The notes below the pieces were generated by a model. The model searched no databases. It was not told the DNA's origin and worked only from the letters and a program-made list of their open reading frames with translations. A program made the translations under genes and the position numbers. A stretch of 64,000 bases of DNA from Proteles cristata cristata (lineage: Eukaryota; Chordata; Mammalia; Carnivora; Hyaenidae): the NCBI GenBank assembly GCA_017311185.1, contig JAESUZ010000354.1:620001-684000 (forward strand). The letters run 5' to 3'. Shown piece by piece: positions 23,241 to 33,370 of this stretch (within the stretch, counting starts at the first letter, position 1; each line of letters begins with the position of its first letter).

Positions 23241-24070
23241 TGGTTGTTTTTTTAAAATAATGATCTTATTTTGAAGCTCTGAGCACAGAACATGATTCAT
23301 ACCAAGTACTTGATACATATCAGGAATTAGAATATCATGAGAATGAAGAAGAGGAGGAAGAAATTGAGTAGAGAAGTAGTTTGGGAGGTTATAAATTCTA
23401 CAACTACATTCAGAGAGGGACATTTATCAGCTCCACAGACCATCAATGAAGACAGCTGCTGGGGAGAACTTCAAAATACAGAACCTGGGAGACATTATGT
23501 ACAAGACAGAGAGGGATAATTGTGAAAGAGACTTAGCAGGAAGAGAGGCAAAACAGGATCAGGATTCCAAACCAAAGGAAAAAGAGTCTCCCCTTAAGGA
23601 GGGTGTCAAGAGTTTTAATGCTACTCAAGATTGGGACAGATGAAGACTATATATAGCCCTACAGATTTGTCCGTGACCTTGGCTAGGACAGTTTTAGAAG
23701 CGTTGGATTTAGAACAGAACCCAAGGAAGTATAAAGGGAGACATGAACCTTTGGGACAGCAAAGTGAAGGGGAGAAGTGTGACACTACCAAGATGAAATA
23801 AGTGATGGAAATATATAAGACTAGTATTTTGTTAGTTATTTGTTAGTTATTATATCTTGTTAGCAATTCGAAGGAATAGTGGAAAGGAAGCAAAAGAAGG
23901 TACGAAGGGGATAACTGATATAATAAAGTCTGTGAGGGGGGCATGACAGAAAATGATCCAGTTCCCAAAGAGGCATTTAAACCTTGAAGAGGAGGATGAC
24001 CTCTCTTCCTCTAAGACAGGCAAGAAAGAAGCAAGGATGTAGCCTGCTGATTTTGAAGATGACAACAATG
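23241..24070. other. Unique DNA, nothing identified
   Basis: AT-rich and purine-rich text without a recognised family. A small local duplication (gttagttatttgttagttatt) lies at 23830-23850. Plus-strand frames at 23337-23643 have no supporting features. Confidence 0.4.
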
Positions 24071-24071
24071 T

Positions 24072-24092
24072 TGATGATGATGATGATGATGG
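24072..24092. repeat. (GAT)7 microsatellite
   Basis: Seven nearly perfect gat units. They lie immediately before the MIR element. Confidence 0.95.
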
Positions 24093-24097
24093 TAAAA

Positions 24098-24270
24098 GCC
24101 ACAGCTAACATTTATTGAGCTATTCCTTCATGCTTTACATTGGATGCCTCACTCAAAGGGTAACCACAGGGAGCACGGACTAATGTTACTTTTATTCTAC
24201 AGGTGAAGAAACTGGGCTCAAAGAAATTAAGTAACTTGCCCAAACCAGTTAGTGACAGAGCTTCACGGAT
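24098..24270 (+). mobile_element. MIR SINE
   Basis: It begins 'ccacagctaacatttattga', then runs 'acaggtgaagaaactgggct', 'taagtaacttgcccaaacca' and 'gttagtgacagagcttcacg'. Standard MIR order, with the middle part degraded. Confidence 0.85.
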
Positions 24271-24404
24271 CCTCATAACACACTCCTTAAAATATTTCAG
24301 ACCTCATCCGCTTCCTGGTAGCAGGTACCCTTCCAGTACAAATCCAGGTATAGAAAATAGAGGACACTCTCATCTCCCTCTAATATGCCAGGAGCCTTGC
24401 ATAA

Positions 24405-24505
24405 GTTGCATGTCATCCCTAAGCCTCAGTTTCTCATCTGTGGAATGAAAGATCAGGACTAGATGAATTGCTTTAAATTGTTTCCATCTCCAACATTCTT
24501 TGATC
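24405..24505 (-). mobile_element. MIR-family fragment
   Basis: The phrase 'aagcctcagtttctcatctg' with 'gaatgaaagatcaggactag' resembles the reverse of MIR or the related MIR3/THER type. Short and uncertain. Confidence 0.5.
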
Positions 24506-24603
24506 ACTTTTAAAGACCGAGAAAGGCATGGGAAGAATATACTACTAGAGCTGTGAAACCCCTTTCACAGTATTTAAAGTGAAGAATGTGTCTTATCCAA
24601 AGC

Positions 24604-24832
24604 AGAGGTCAATAAACTTTTTCTGTATTTCTCTAAAAGCCAGATAATAAATCTTTTAAACATTTCAGGCCAAAGAGTGTCTGCCACAACTACTCAGTCT
24701 GCAATCACAGTAGTGAAAGCAGTTGTAGACAATATATAAATGAATGAATATGGCTGTGTTCCAATAAAACTTTATTTACAAAAGCAGGCTGCAGAACAGA
24801 TTTGGCCAGTGGACTGCAGTTTGCCAACTCCT
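24604..24832 (+). mobile_element. hAT-Charlie-like nonautonomous DNA transposon remnant (copy 2)
   Basis: The best-preserved of three related copies. It has 'gaggtcaataaactttttct', 'caactactcagtctgcaatc', 'tggctgtgttccaataaaac' and a terminal 'ggactgcagtttgccaactc'. It is shorter than the 59.6 kb copy because the A/T-rich central portion after 'aaaactttatttacaaaa' is missing. Confidence 0.75.
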
Positions 24833-25359
24833 ACAACTTTGGAGCTATGGCTATTAATAACACCTCTCTCCTATAACTCAGAGTATGACCTCAGATAAGT
24901 CAGTTAAACTTGCCTCAAAACAGTAAGCTGGAGACCCACAGAAAACAAGGGCATTTACTTTGCCGTGACATCGGGAGGCAAAACTAATAAAAGTGGTAGT
25001 AAAACACTGAAAACAGATATAAGGGTATCATACATAATGGCTAGGCTGGCTGTCCTTTCTTTCCAGTGACTATGAAAAAGAAAAAAAATGGGATTAAATT
25101 ACACCATGAGTTATTAACGTTAAGAAAGAAAAAGTAAAGTGAATGGTTGACTATGAAATGCCATAGTGCACTCTAGAGTGAAGTGGAGGATTTGGCATTT
25201 CTGGGCATCTTGAAGAACTGACTGCATAGATAACGATATGTTAACAATCATCAAAAATAAATCCAAACAAGAAGTGAAGGGGAAAACATGAATTTGAAGC
25301 CAAGGATGGCCTCGGAAACTTACATGGCTGTTTATCTCGGTGCCTTAGTGCCTTTAAAC
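24833..25359. other. Unique AT-rich DNA, nothing identified
   Basis: No recognised repeat or plausible exon. Confidence 0.4.
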
Positions 25360-25850
25360 ACTTGTGGGTTGTCTCCAAAACATCTGTTCAGCTCTTTCTG
25401 ACATTCTCCATTCACAATTGAAACTACATGATTGTGGGAATACTGACTCTATTCTCCCCTCCAGGGGTGAGCATGTGACCTGGGCTAGGCCAACCAAACA
25501 GACGAATGAGGATGAAATCTCAGGCCTCTCTAAGAATGAACAAACAAGGGCATATTCACCGTGTCTGGATGGCACTGCGTGGACAGGAACCCTGGATGGC
25601 TGCAGTCATTTGCTACCATGAGAAAAGCCTGACTCTGAATGACATCACGACACCAGGGAGGGCAGGCCACGAAGGTCACAAATAGTAAAGTCAGAGCCCT
25701 AAGGACACCGCGGCCTTCTGGATCAAATATCACTTGAAACCTGTCCTGCACCTTTGGTCTTTGAAAATTACATGACTGATAAACCCCCTTTGCTGTCTAA
25801 GTTTGAGTTGGTTTTACTGTTACTTTTAAAATCCTAACTCACATATATTT
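25360..25850 (+). mobile_element. Ancient interspersed repeat remnant, family not determined
   Basis: The block contains 'gtgagcatgtgacctgggct', 'aggccaaccaaacagacgaa' and a terminal 'aaaccccctttgctgtctaa' with 'gtttgagttggttttactgt', an order seen in old LTR-type mammalian repeats. Open frames on both strands here (25354-25751) are within the repeat. Confidence 0.4.
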
Positions 25851-26216
25851 TCTCCCCGATTTGTATCTATAGCACACCTTGAGCAAGGAGAGGAGATGAA
25901 TGTTTAAAATGGTCTTAATACTTTTTATCTACTTATAAAATATTTCCCCAAACCGTAAGTTGTTTTAAAAGCACAACAGTCAAACAGCTACCTTCTCATC
26001 GCTATGGTCCAACCCATCAGCAGTTCATTTCCTCCACAATTTCCAAAAGCAGTATCTCTTAAGTCCTCTGCCTTTTTAATCTGATCAAATATAAATGATC
26101 AAATGCAAAGTCCTGTCTTTGTGAGAGAATTCCCTCTTGCAAATCAGTTTTGTCTTCAGATTGTCAAACTCCCACCTCAGCTGGCCTCGGACAAAAGCTA
26201 CAGAAATGAAGCCATG
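25851..26216. other. Unique AT-rich DNA, nothing identified
   Basis: No repeat or exon recognised. The SINE target duplication begins at 26202. Confidence 0.4.
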
Positions 26217-26451
26217 TGGGGCGCCTGGGTGGCTTAGTTGGTTAAGCGTCCGACTTTCGCTTAGGTCATGATCTCGCGGTTCATGGGTTCGAGCCCCGCG
26301 TGGGGCTCTGTGCTGACTGCTAGCACAGAGCCTGGAGCCTGTTTCAGAGTCTGTGTCTCCCTCTCTCTCTGACCCTCCCCTGCTCATGCTGTCTCTTTCT
26401 CTCCTAGAAATAAATAAAAAAAAATTAAAAATTAAAAAAAAATTTAAAAAA
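26217..26451 (+). mobile_element. SINEC-type SINE, intermediate to the young subgroup
   Basis: Full-length plus-strand SINE with a perfect 15-bp duplication, agaaatgaagccatg, at 26202-26216 and 26452-26466. It has the subgroup's 'ctttcgcttagg', 'tgaccctccc' and 'tcctagaaataaataaa', but keeps the older 'gtttcagagtctgtgtctcc' and has 'gctgactgctagcaca'. This makes it a useful intermediate. The tail is a complex A/T run of about 45 bases. Confidence 0.98.
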
Positions 26452-26466
26452 AGAAATGAAGCCATG

Positions 26467-28953
26467 AACACACTATTTGCAGCCACCAGAGCACCCCATC
26501 TAAGGGCACCAAAAAAGAGATTTATTCAAGAATTATTTCTGATTTATTCAGGAGCAAGGGGAAGGGGCTTGAAAATGCCAGGTTATCTTTCATTCAGTGT
26601 TTCCATTCTATTTTTAGTTTCCTCCAGGAACTAAAGTACCATAGGAAATTTTTGGTGTTCAGCATATTGGATACTTTACATGAACAAGAGCAGGACAACC
26701 TACTGGCCGTCATAACATCTCTCCCTTGCTAGCCTGCAGCAAAACAAAGATAATGTATTAACCAGCCTCTCCAATACATTCATCTTCTCAAGATACGCTG
26801 GATTCTTAGCCTGGAAAGATGCATGATGGTGAACATCCATCTTTTAAATGTCATTGAAACAAGGCTACTACTTCAAACACAAAGTCGTCTTTTTTTCCTT
26901 TACTATTACTAAGTAAAACTTTTCCAAATGCCATGGCCTCCTGAAAACTCAAATATAGATAGAACAGGCCCACTACAAAAATATGCATTTCTCTACGTGC
27001 CCAGAATATAAAGGAAATCAAGCAGGCCAAATGGAAAGCAAAGAGAAAAAAACGATTAAAAGCAGACACAGTGACCTCAATGGCACTGTACAGTTCTTGC
27101 TTCTTATTTAAGTTATGTGTCCATGAGCTTTCTTAGGGTCTATGCCTATGAGTGAACATAACACACTGGAAGAGGAAGACAGTCTCAAAGCCAAGAAAGT
27201 GTGCCTTGGGGAAAACCCCAGTGCATCTCTCTGACTCTGGCTACAGCTTCCGCTCCCACCTGTCCAGATATATTCATCCCCCTCCACACCTTGCTAGTTC
27301 TTCCCTCCATCTCTTCCAACAGTAAGCTTTTCTACAAATGACATTATCCTCCGATGCCCATGGGGCTTGAAATTCTCTTAGCATTACTCCTGTATAGCCT
27401 TTTACTTTCTGTGAGGACACAGGAGTAGTGTTACACTAAGGAAGGAAGGCCAAGGTCCATGGTGACTTTTCTTATAAGATATCTGTATCCTTGCTTTGAT
27501 AAAGAAGCAATAATGTCTGTAGATACCTTTTGTATAGGATTCCTACCTGCCTTATCTTCATTTTTCCCTAAACAGATTAGAGAATAACTTGCTACTTCCT
27601 ATCCCAAAGAATATCACACAAGGACACCATGGGTAGAACTCACAACTGATTAGGGAGGGGTTACAATTATTTCCAAGAACCCATACTTCTGGATACCAAG
27701 AAAATTATAAAAGGTCCAGGCCACCACTTTTCTCTTACTGAATAGACTGATCTCGCTGCCTGCAGCCTTGGCTGTGAGATGCCCTTTTGTCCCTTCCTGC
27801 CCCCATCACTGAGGGCACATCATCTTCAGGTCTCTACACCCACAGAAAACCCATGACAGGGAAGGAATCTGGCAAATTTGGAGGGTTACCAAAATATTCT
27901 ATAAACATTATCCTTGACAGTGAACAAGGAACCTAGTGGAGCCCTTCACTACCCTAAAATTTCCATTCACCCTACAATTAATAGAATCAGAGAATGGTGG
28001 AGTTCAGAGAGTGGAGGGACCCAAAATTGGCTTACGACTCCTCAAGCTAACACTTCCACGATCAATAATGTCTCTAACTCCAGCCCTACTAATGACCATG
28101 AACTTTTCTAAGCTTTACACCAATCCACCAATCCAGACAGAAAACAAATTCTGTTCATCTAGCAAAATCTGTGTATGCCTAATTTTTGAAACCTCATTGT
28201 CGGTCAAATTAACTATCAGTAGTAATCCTTTCCCATTATAGAACAAAAGGGATGTGCACTGAAACAACTAAAAGTTTCAGAATATCCTTGTAACCAACAG
28301 TTGGTGAAAATAGGAATGATGATAATGTTAAACCCAATTCAGCTCACCCGATGACTTGAAGCACCAGCCTACACTGAAATTCCACATAAATTAACAATGT
28401 AACACAGTTAAGCACCTCCAAGCCAACTGACATTAAAGACCAGGGTGCCTTCTGTTGTGGTTGGATAGCTAATTTCCCAAGGCTCAGCAAAGAACCCTGG
28501 AGGTCAAAGCCATATACTGCGGTGGGGTAATTTGTAGGCAAGGTATGGAAGAGAGCCACACAGAATATCAAAAAAGGATATAAACAAGATTATTTGAGGC
28601 AGCAAATAATCTGGGCAGCAGAGAAAAGTAGGAAAGGATTTTCCATCACTATGAAAACCAGAGAGAGGAAAGGAGAGAAACTAAACATTCTAGATGGGGA
28701 ATCACCTTTATCAACGATAAGTGACATGTTCAACACAGGCCAACTTCTTGCACAATGAAATTTGGCCTAAACTTCAAATATCAAGGATGTGAGTTGAGAA
28801 AAGAACAAATCCTAAATCCCTACCACTCAGCCACTCCCCTCCAAAAACTGGCCTTCCACCACTTCGATCAAAGAGCTGGAGATTACGCATTCAACTGTCA
28901 AATTCAGTAGCTTCTGTTAATTTTTAGGCTTATAAAATAATAAACTCAGATAT
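26467..28953. other. Repeat-poor stretch, no gene seen
   Basis: About 2.5 kb without a firm repeat. A TATA-like 'aattataaaaggtccaggcc' followed by a C-rich segment at 27700-27860 could be an old LTR, but I could not match it to a family. Open frames at 26851-27069, 27936-28241 and 28344-28571 are unsupported. Confidence 0.4.
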
Positions 28954-28954
28954 G

Positions 28955-29008
<54 letters not shown>

Positions 29009-29013
29009 ACACT
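28954..29013. repeat. (TC)n(AC)n compound microsatellite
   Basis: About 12 TC units turn directly into about 17 AC units with two GC interruptions. The 120-codon frame at 28952-29314 starts in this repeat. Confidence 0.97.
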
Positions 29014-29344
29014 GAACTCAAAGAGATTTCTGACACATGCACACGTGAATCTGTCCAACATTATATTATATATTTATAATGCTTCAAATTCTTTTTTTCT
29101 TGGCCCTTATTATCAGTGGGCACCCAGCTTTACCCAACATTTTCCACATATTTTTCCATATAAATGTCCCATCTACATATCTATCATTTTAAATAGCTTT
29201 CCATTCTTACGGACACAAGAGACAGACGCACATAACAACTGTCCCACATACACATACATATTTGCAAACACACTATATTCCTTCTTCTCTTTGGAAGGAA
29301 TGAAGCAACTTTAAACAGAAACCTGAAAAGAATGGGAAAGGATG

Positions 29345-29570
29345 GGGTGCCTGGGTGGCTTAGTCGGATAAGCGTCCGACTTTCGCTCAGGTCATGATCT
29401 TGCGGTTCGTGGGTTCGAGCCCCGCGTCGGACTCTGTGCTGACTGCCAGCTCAGAGCCTGGAGCCTGTTTCAGTCTGTGACTCCCTCTCTCTCTGACCCT
29501 CCCCTGCTCACGCTGTCTCTCTCTCTCTCTCTCCTAGAAATAAATAAAACATTAAAAAAAATTAAAAAAA
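29345..29570 (+). mobile_element. Young SINEC-type SINE, diagnostic subgroup
   Basis: Full-length plus-strand SINE with a perfect 19-bp target-site duplication, aaaagaatgggaaaggatg, at 29326-29344 and 29571-29589. It shows all the subgroup markers, with 'ctttcgctcagg' reverting one of them. The perfect long duplication supports recent insertion. Confidence 0.98.
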
Positions 29571-29774
29571 AAAAGAATGGGAAAGGATGAGTCCTTCTTT
29601 TCCTGTCTGCATCTCTTTATTAAACCCCATAAAAATGAGCCAAATGAACACTAACTTGTTCTCATGAAAGACAACATGGTGCCAGTGTAGCTTTTTCTCT
29701 ATGTTAGAATCTCCAAGGGAACCCTCTAACGAATATTGTTACCTGTATCCCACAACTAGAGATTCTAATGCAAC

Positions 29775-29975
29775 TGGCTGAGTGGAAAGGGTCTTAAATT
29801 CAAAGAAAGATGGACTTACATCTGACTCCCTTCTCTATCACTATGAATCATATACTTTTGAGAAGTTACTAACATTCTCTGCCTCAGTCTTCTAATCTAT
29901 ACAGTGGGAATGATATACTGGGGATCAGAGATAATACAATGCAAAATCCCCAGTGTACTTCCTGGCAAGTGGTAC
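29775..29975 (-). mobile_element. MIR SINE
   Basis: Reverse MIR order: 'gagaagttactaacattctc', 'tgcctcagtcttctaatcta', 'acagtgggaatgatatactg' and 'tgtacttcctggcaagtggt'. Diverged. Confidence 0.7.
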
Positions 29976-32070
29976 TCTCCCCAAAATGGCAGCTTACTGC
30001 TTTATTAATACTCACTATTCATCAGATTTCCAGGGAGTGACACAGAAACCGCAGTAAAAGAGAAGGTTATGCAGCTTCCAAGGATCCCAGCATGCTTTAA
30101 ATGTCATGCTGTTTAGAAACTATGCCCATGAAAATATTGTACAGTATCTGAAATACGTCTGCGACATATTAAAGAGGTAACACATCATAGTGGCTAAACA
30201 ATGAATATATTATGGTTCTTTTCATGTTATCACACATTTCTTTTTTTTTTTTTCACACATTTCTTTTTATTAAATGTCTTTATCTAATTTAAGACAAATA
30301 TATTAGCTGGCCGCTTTACTATATAACCAATGTTTTTCAGCCATTACAGAGTATAACAGAAAGCTCTTCAATGTTTATTTAACAGTAGAGCATTACTTGT
30401 GTGTAAATGAAGCCTGAAATTAGTGGCCTCTTGTACAATGGTGGTATTTCTTATTTTTATTTAAGTTACATAGGAAATTATGCTGTATACAAATCTAAGT
30501 AGATATAAGCTGGACACATTACCAAGATGCTATTAAGTTGTCATGGTCTGATAGTCCTCACTAGCATCTCATTTGTGTGGTGCCTTGCTACCTAATGCCA
30601 CCAATGTAAAATGTGTGACTGCAAAAATCAAATACAAATGGGGAGAAGAAAAACACGTGAAAATGTGGGAGATATCTTTTCATTTCAGTACATTGACCTG
30701 AATTAGAAACTGAGGGGTTTGTGTTCTTTAATGGAATCCCACATTTTTTATAAACACATCCCTCTAGTAGAAGAATTCCAAAGAAAAAGATGCAAAAGGA
30801 GGCACACTGGTTACATCATGGGTCTTGTCTTCTCCAGGATGGCACATTCTTCTTCCTTTTCACCTAAAAAGTTCCAGCCCTGTTACTAAAAATGAAAGCA
30901 AAGAATTCGTGAGAATAGAAGGTCTTGCTGATACACGGAGTATGAGCACTCAGACTCATGGTAAAGGAGCAGAGGAGAGAGAGTGCAATTATTTTCATTC
31001 TAGTCTTCATGTTCCAGATATTGGAAAGAATAAAAGAGGTATTGGAAAAAGTGCCCAGAGGCACCACCCCAAATGTTTTAAATTACTATTTGGAACATTC
31101 ATTAACCATCAAAAATATGCTATTGCTGAACACAGTCTTTGGTAGATATCAATCAAAAGCACATTTTCTCATAAACGAACAGGGGAAAAAAAGCCCCAAC
31201 TCTGGCATCTTTGTTCCTCCTGATTCTTTTCTCTGGGAAAAATATTGCTTTAAATTGCTGTTTGTTCTCATAATGGACTAGTGCCTTTGAGGTCTTTAGT
31301 GCATAAAGTGCTCTTAATGTACAGTCAATATACATGTAAAGTTTGCACTGATTATATGCAGCTCAAAGGATTTCAAAACGTCTCCCTAGAAGCTTTTCCT
31401 TTCTCCTCAGAATTCCCATATGAGCTTCCCGGAGGCTGATTTTCAACAAAGCACAACAGAGTCTCTTCTCGGAAATGGATTTCCCACAGAAGTGGGCTAC
31501 ATCAAAGGAGAGCTCACTAATGTGAGAGCGATCTCTCTGATTTCATTGAACTGCCACGCAGAAGAACAAAAACAAGCTATTCACAGACGTTGGAAATGTT
31601 ATGGTAGCATTAAGCACTGTGCTGACCCTTTCCTCCTCTGCTTCTGTGACCATTTTTTCTTGTAGCTTCTTTCCTTGCATTTTGTTGAACTTCTGTCAGA
31701 GGGCCTTGGCCTTCTCACTCAGAAGCTCCACTAAATTCAATGGGTTCATTCGGTGTGCGCCTTTCTCGCCCCCTCTTCAGCATCTGATAGGAGTAACTCT
31801 TAAAAAGGTCTTCACTTCCACTGTGCACACACTTCCCAGTCTCTGGCCACATGCCACAGTCCACAGAGGATCTGTATCAGCCCGCCCCTGGCATCCTGCA
31901 CACCCCCTCCCCTCTGGGGGAGTGGACTCCTTAGCGTGGCACTGATCACCATGTATCTGCTGATGACCCCGACCCACATCTCCAGCTTAAATCTTCTTAG
32001 TCCCAGATACCTATTGGGGAATGATTGCAATAGAAAACACATCTAATTCAACAGGGCATACAACAGGCAG
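29976..32070. other. Repeat-poor, AT-rich stretch, no gene seen
   Basis: About 2.1 kb with no confident interspersed repeat except a poly-T flanked by a short duplication at 30231-30267. Open frames at 30825-31281 (plus) and 31420-31665 (plus) lack splice signals I would trust. Such repeat-poor blocks in gene-poor DNA sometimes hold conserved non-coding elements, but that cannot be judged from one sequence. Confidence 0.4.
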
Positions 32071-32080
32071 GGAACACTCT

Positions 32081-32226
32081 TTTTTTTTTTTTTTTTTTTA
32101 CAAATAGTTTATTGTCAAGTTGGTTTCCATATAACACCCGGTGCTCATCCCCACACGTGCCCTCCTCCTTGCCCATCTCCTCCCTCCCCCCCCACACAAA
32201 CTGAGGACTCATGGGTGTGTGGGGGG
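32081..32226 (-). mobile_element. Short LINE-1 3'-end insertion with inverted 5' part
   Basis: Poly-T at 32079-32099 is followed by 'acaaatagtttattgtcaag' and about 90 more bases. These match the 3'UTR of the young L1 at 38050-38160 on the same strand. The flanks ggaacactct at 32071-32080 and 32227-32236 form a target duplication. The final part, from about 32199 ('aaactgaggact', then a G-rich run), is the reverse complement of the corresponding L1 segment near 38140-38160, so the 5' end of the insert is inverted. This is the twin-priming pattern. Confidence 0.9.
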
Positions 32227-32450
32227 GGAACACTCTCTTTTACATAAGTCTGGAAACTATATTCCCAACTGTTTTGGGAATATATTCCCAACTATATTCC
32301 CTCTGTTATGGCCACAGAGATAAACCAACTAACAAAGGAAATTAATTCTTTAGTATTTTTCAGTTTCCTTCCCTAATCCTCCTACCTGAATTAAACATGG
32401 CTTGAAGTTCTGGCTTGCACTTCTATTGCTTATAGGTTTCCCATAATTTA

Positions 32451-32458
32451 TACACACA

Positions 32459-32499
<41 letters not shown>

Positions 32500-32512
32500 A
32501 CACACAGACACA
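32451..32512. repeat. (AC)n microsatellite
   Basis: About 20 AC units with a few CG, CT and AG interruptions. Confidence 0.97.
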
Positions 32513-32843
32513 GCATCCATTGCATTTTGTTCTATTGGTCATTTGGTCTCACGTCTTGGAACATCAAGACATATTCAATCCAGGCAGCTCCACTGACCCT
32601 TGTGGAAGATCAGGCTAAAGAGTAAGAGAAAAGCAAATGAGATGGGAAACTAGTCTGGATTCCAGACAAAGGATCAGAAATCTGAAAACATGCCTTGGAT
32701 CCCACTCCTACAACTTTCTAAATTTGGTATTTCTTCAAAGTAGTGAATATTATAAATCAAAGTCATGAACTCAAATACCTACAGAAGCTCAAGGAGTGAA
32801 CTGATCAACTTTGAGTGGGGACTGTGGTGAGCTACAGCATGAG
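32513..32843. other. Unique DNA, nothing identified
   Basis: No repeat or exon recognised between the two AC microsatellites. Confidence 0.4.

Positions 32844-32871
<28 letters not shown>
32844..32871. repeat. (AC)14 microsatellite
   Basis: An uninterrupted run of about 14 AC units. It is likely to vary in length between individuals. Confidence 0.97.
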
Positions 32872-32875
<4 letters not shown>

Positions 32876-33074
32876 GCAGGGAGCTTCGAACATTCATTTT
32901 GGCACTGTCCATGCTGAAGCGTCCTTCACTATCCAATGGCATCTGCCTTGCCTTTTGTCCTACTGCAATGTCCCCTGCATTTGCTATATAACAGAATTCC
33001 TGTAAGCTCACCTTTGATCCAGTGTTATAAGATATTAGATGCGTGTGGGTCAAGAATGGATTCTAATACCTTCT

Positions 33075-33370
33075 TTCTTTAGCTTCCACATAGCCCACTT
33101 CCTATTTTAGGTCTTTGTTCAAAGATTCCTTTCCAGGCAGCCCTTCCCTGATCTCGCTGTTTAAAACTATTATTGCCCCCTCTCCCAGTTACCCCTTCCC
33201 CTTTTTATTCTTCTTCACAGCACTTACCATCTGGCATACTACAGTTTCTGTTTATGTATTTGTCTGTCTCTCTTTCTAGAATATGATTTTTTCAAGGGTA
33301 GAGATTTGTCCATTTGTTTTACCGCTCTGTCTTCAGTACATATAATGGTACCTGGTACATAGATGCAAAT
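33075..33370 (+). mobile_element. L2 LINE 3'-end fragment
   Basis: The order follows the L2 3' end: 'cttccacatagcccacttcc', 'gcagcccttccctgatctcg', 'cttcttcacagcacttacca', 'gtatttgtctgtctctcttt' and 'taatggtacctggtacatag'. Confidence 0.8.

Noticed and set aside
28952..29314. 120-codon open frame beginning Ser/Leu/Thr/His repeats
   Set aside because: It starts in a (TC)n(AC)n microsatellite; the rest is ordinary AT-rich DNA.
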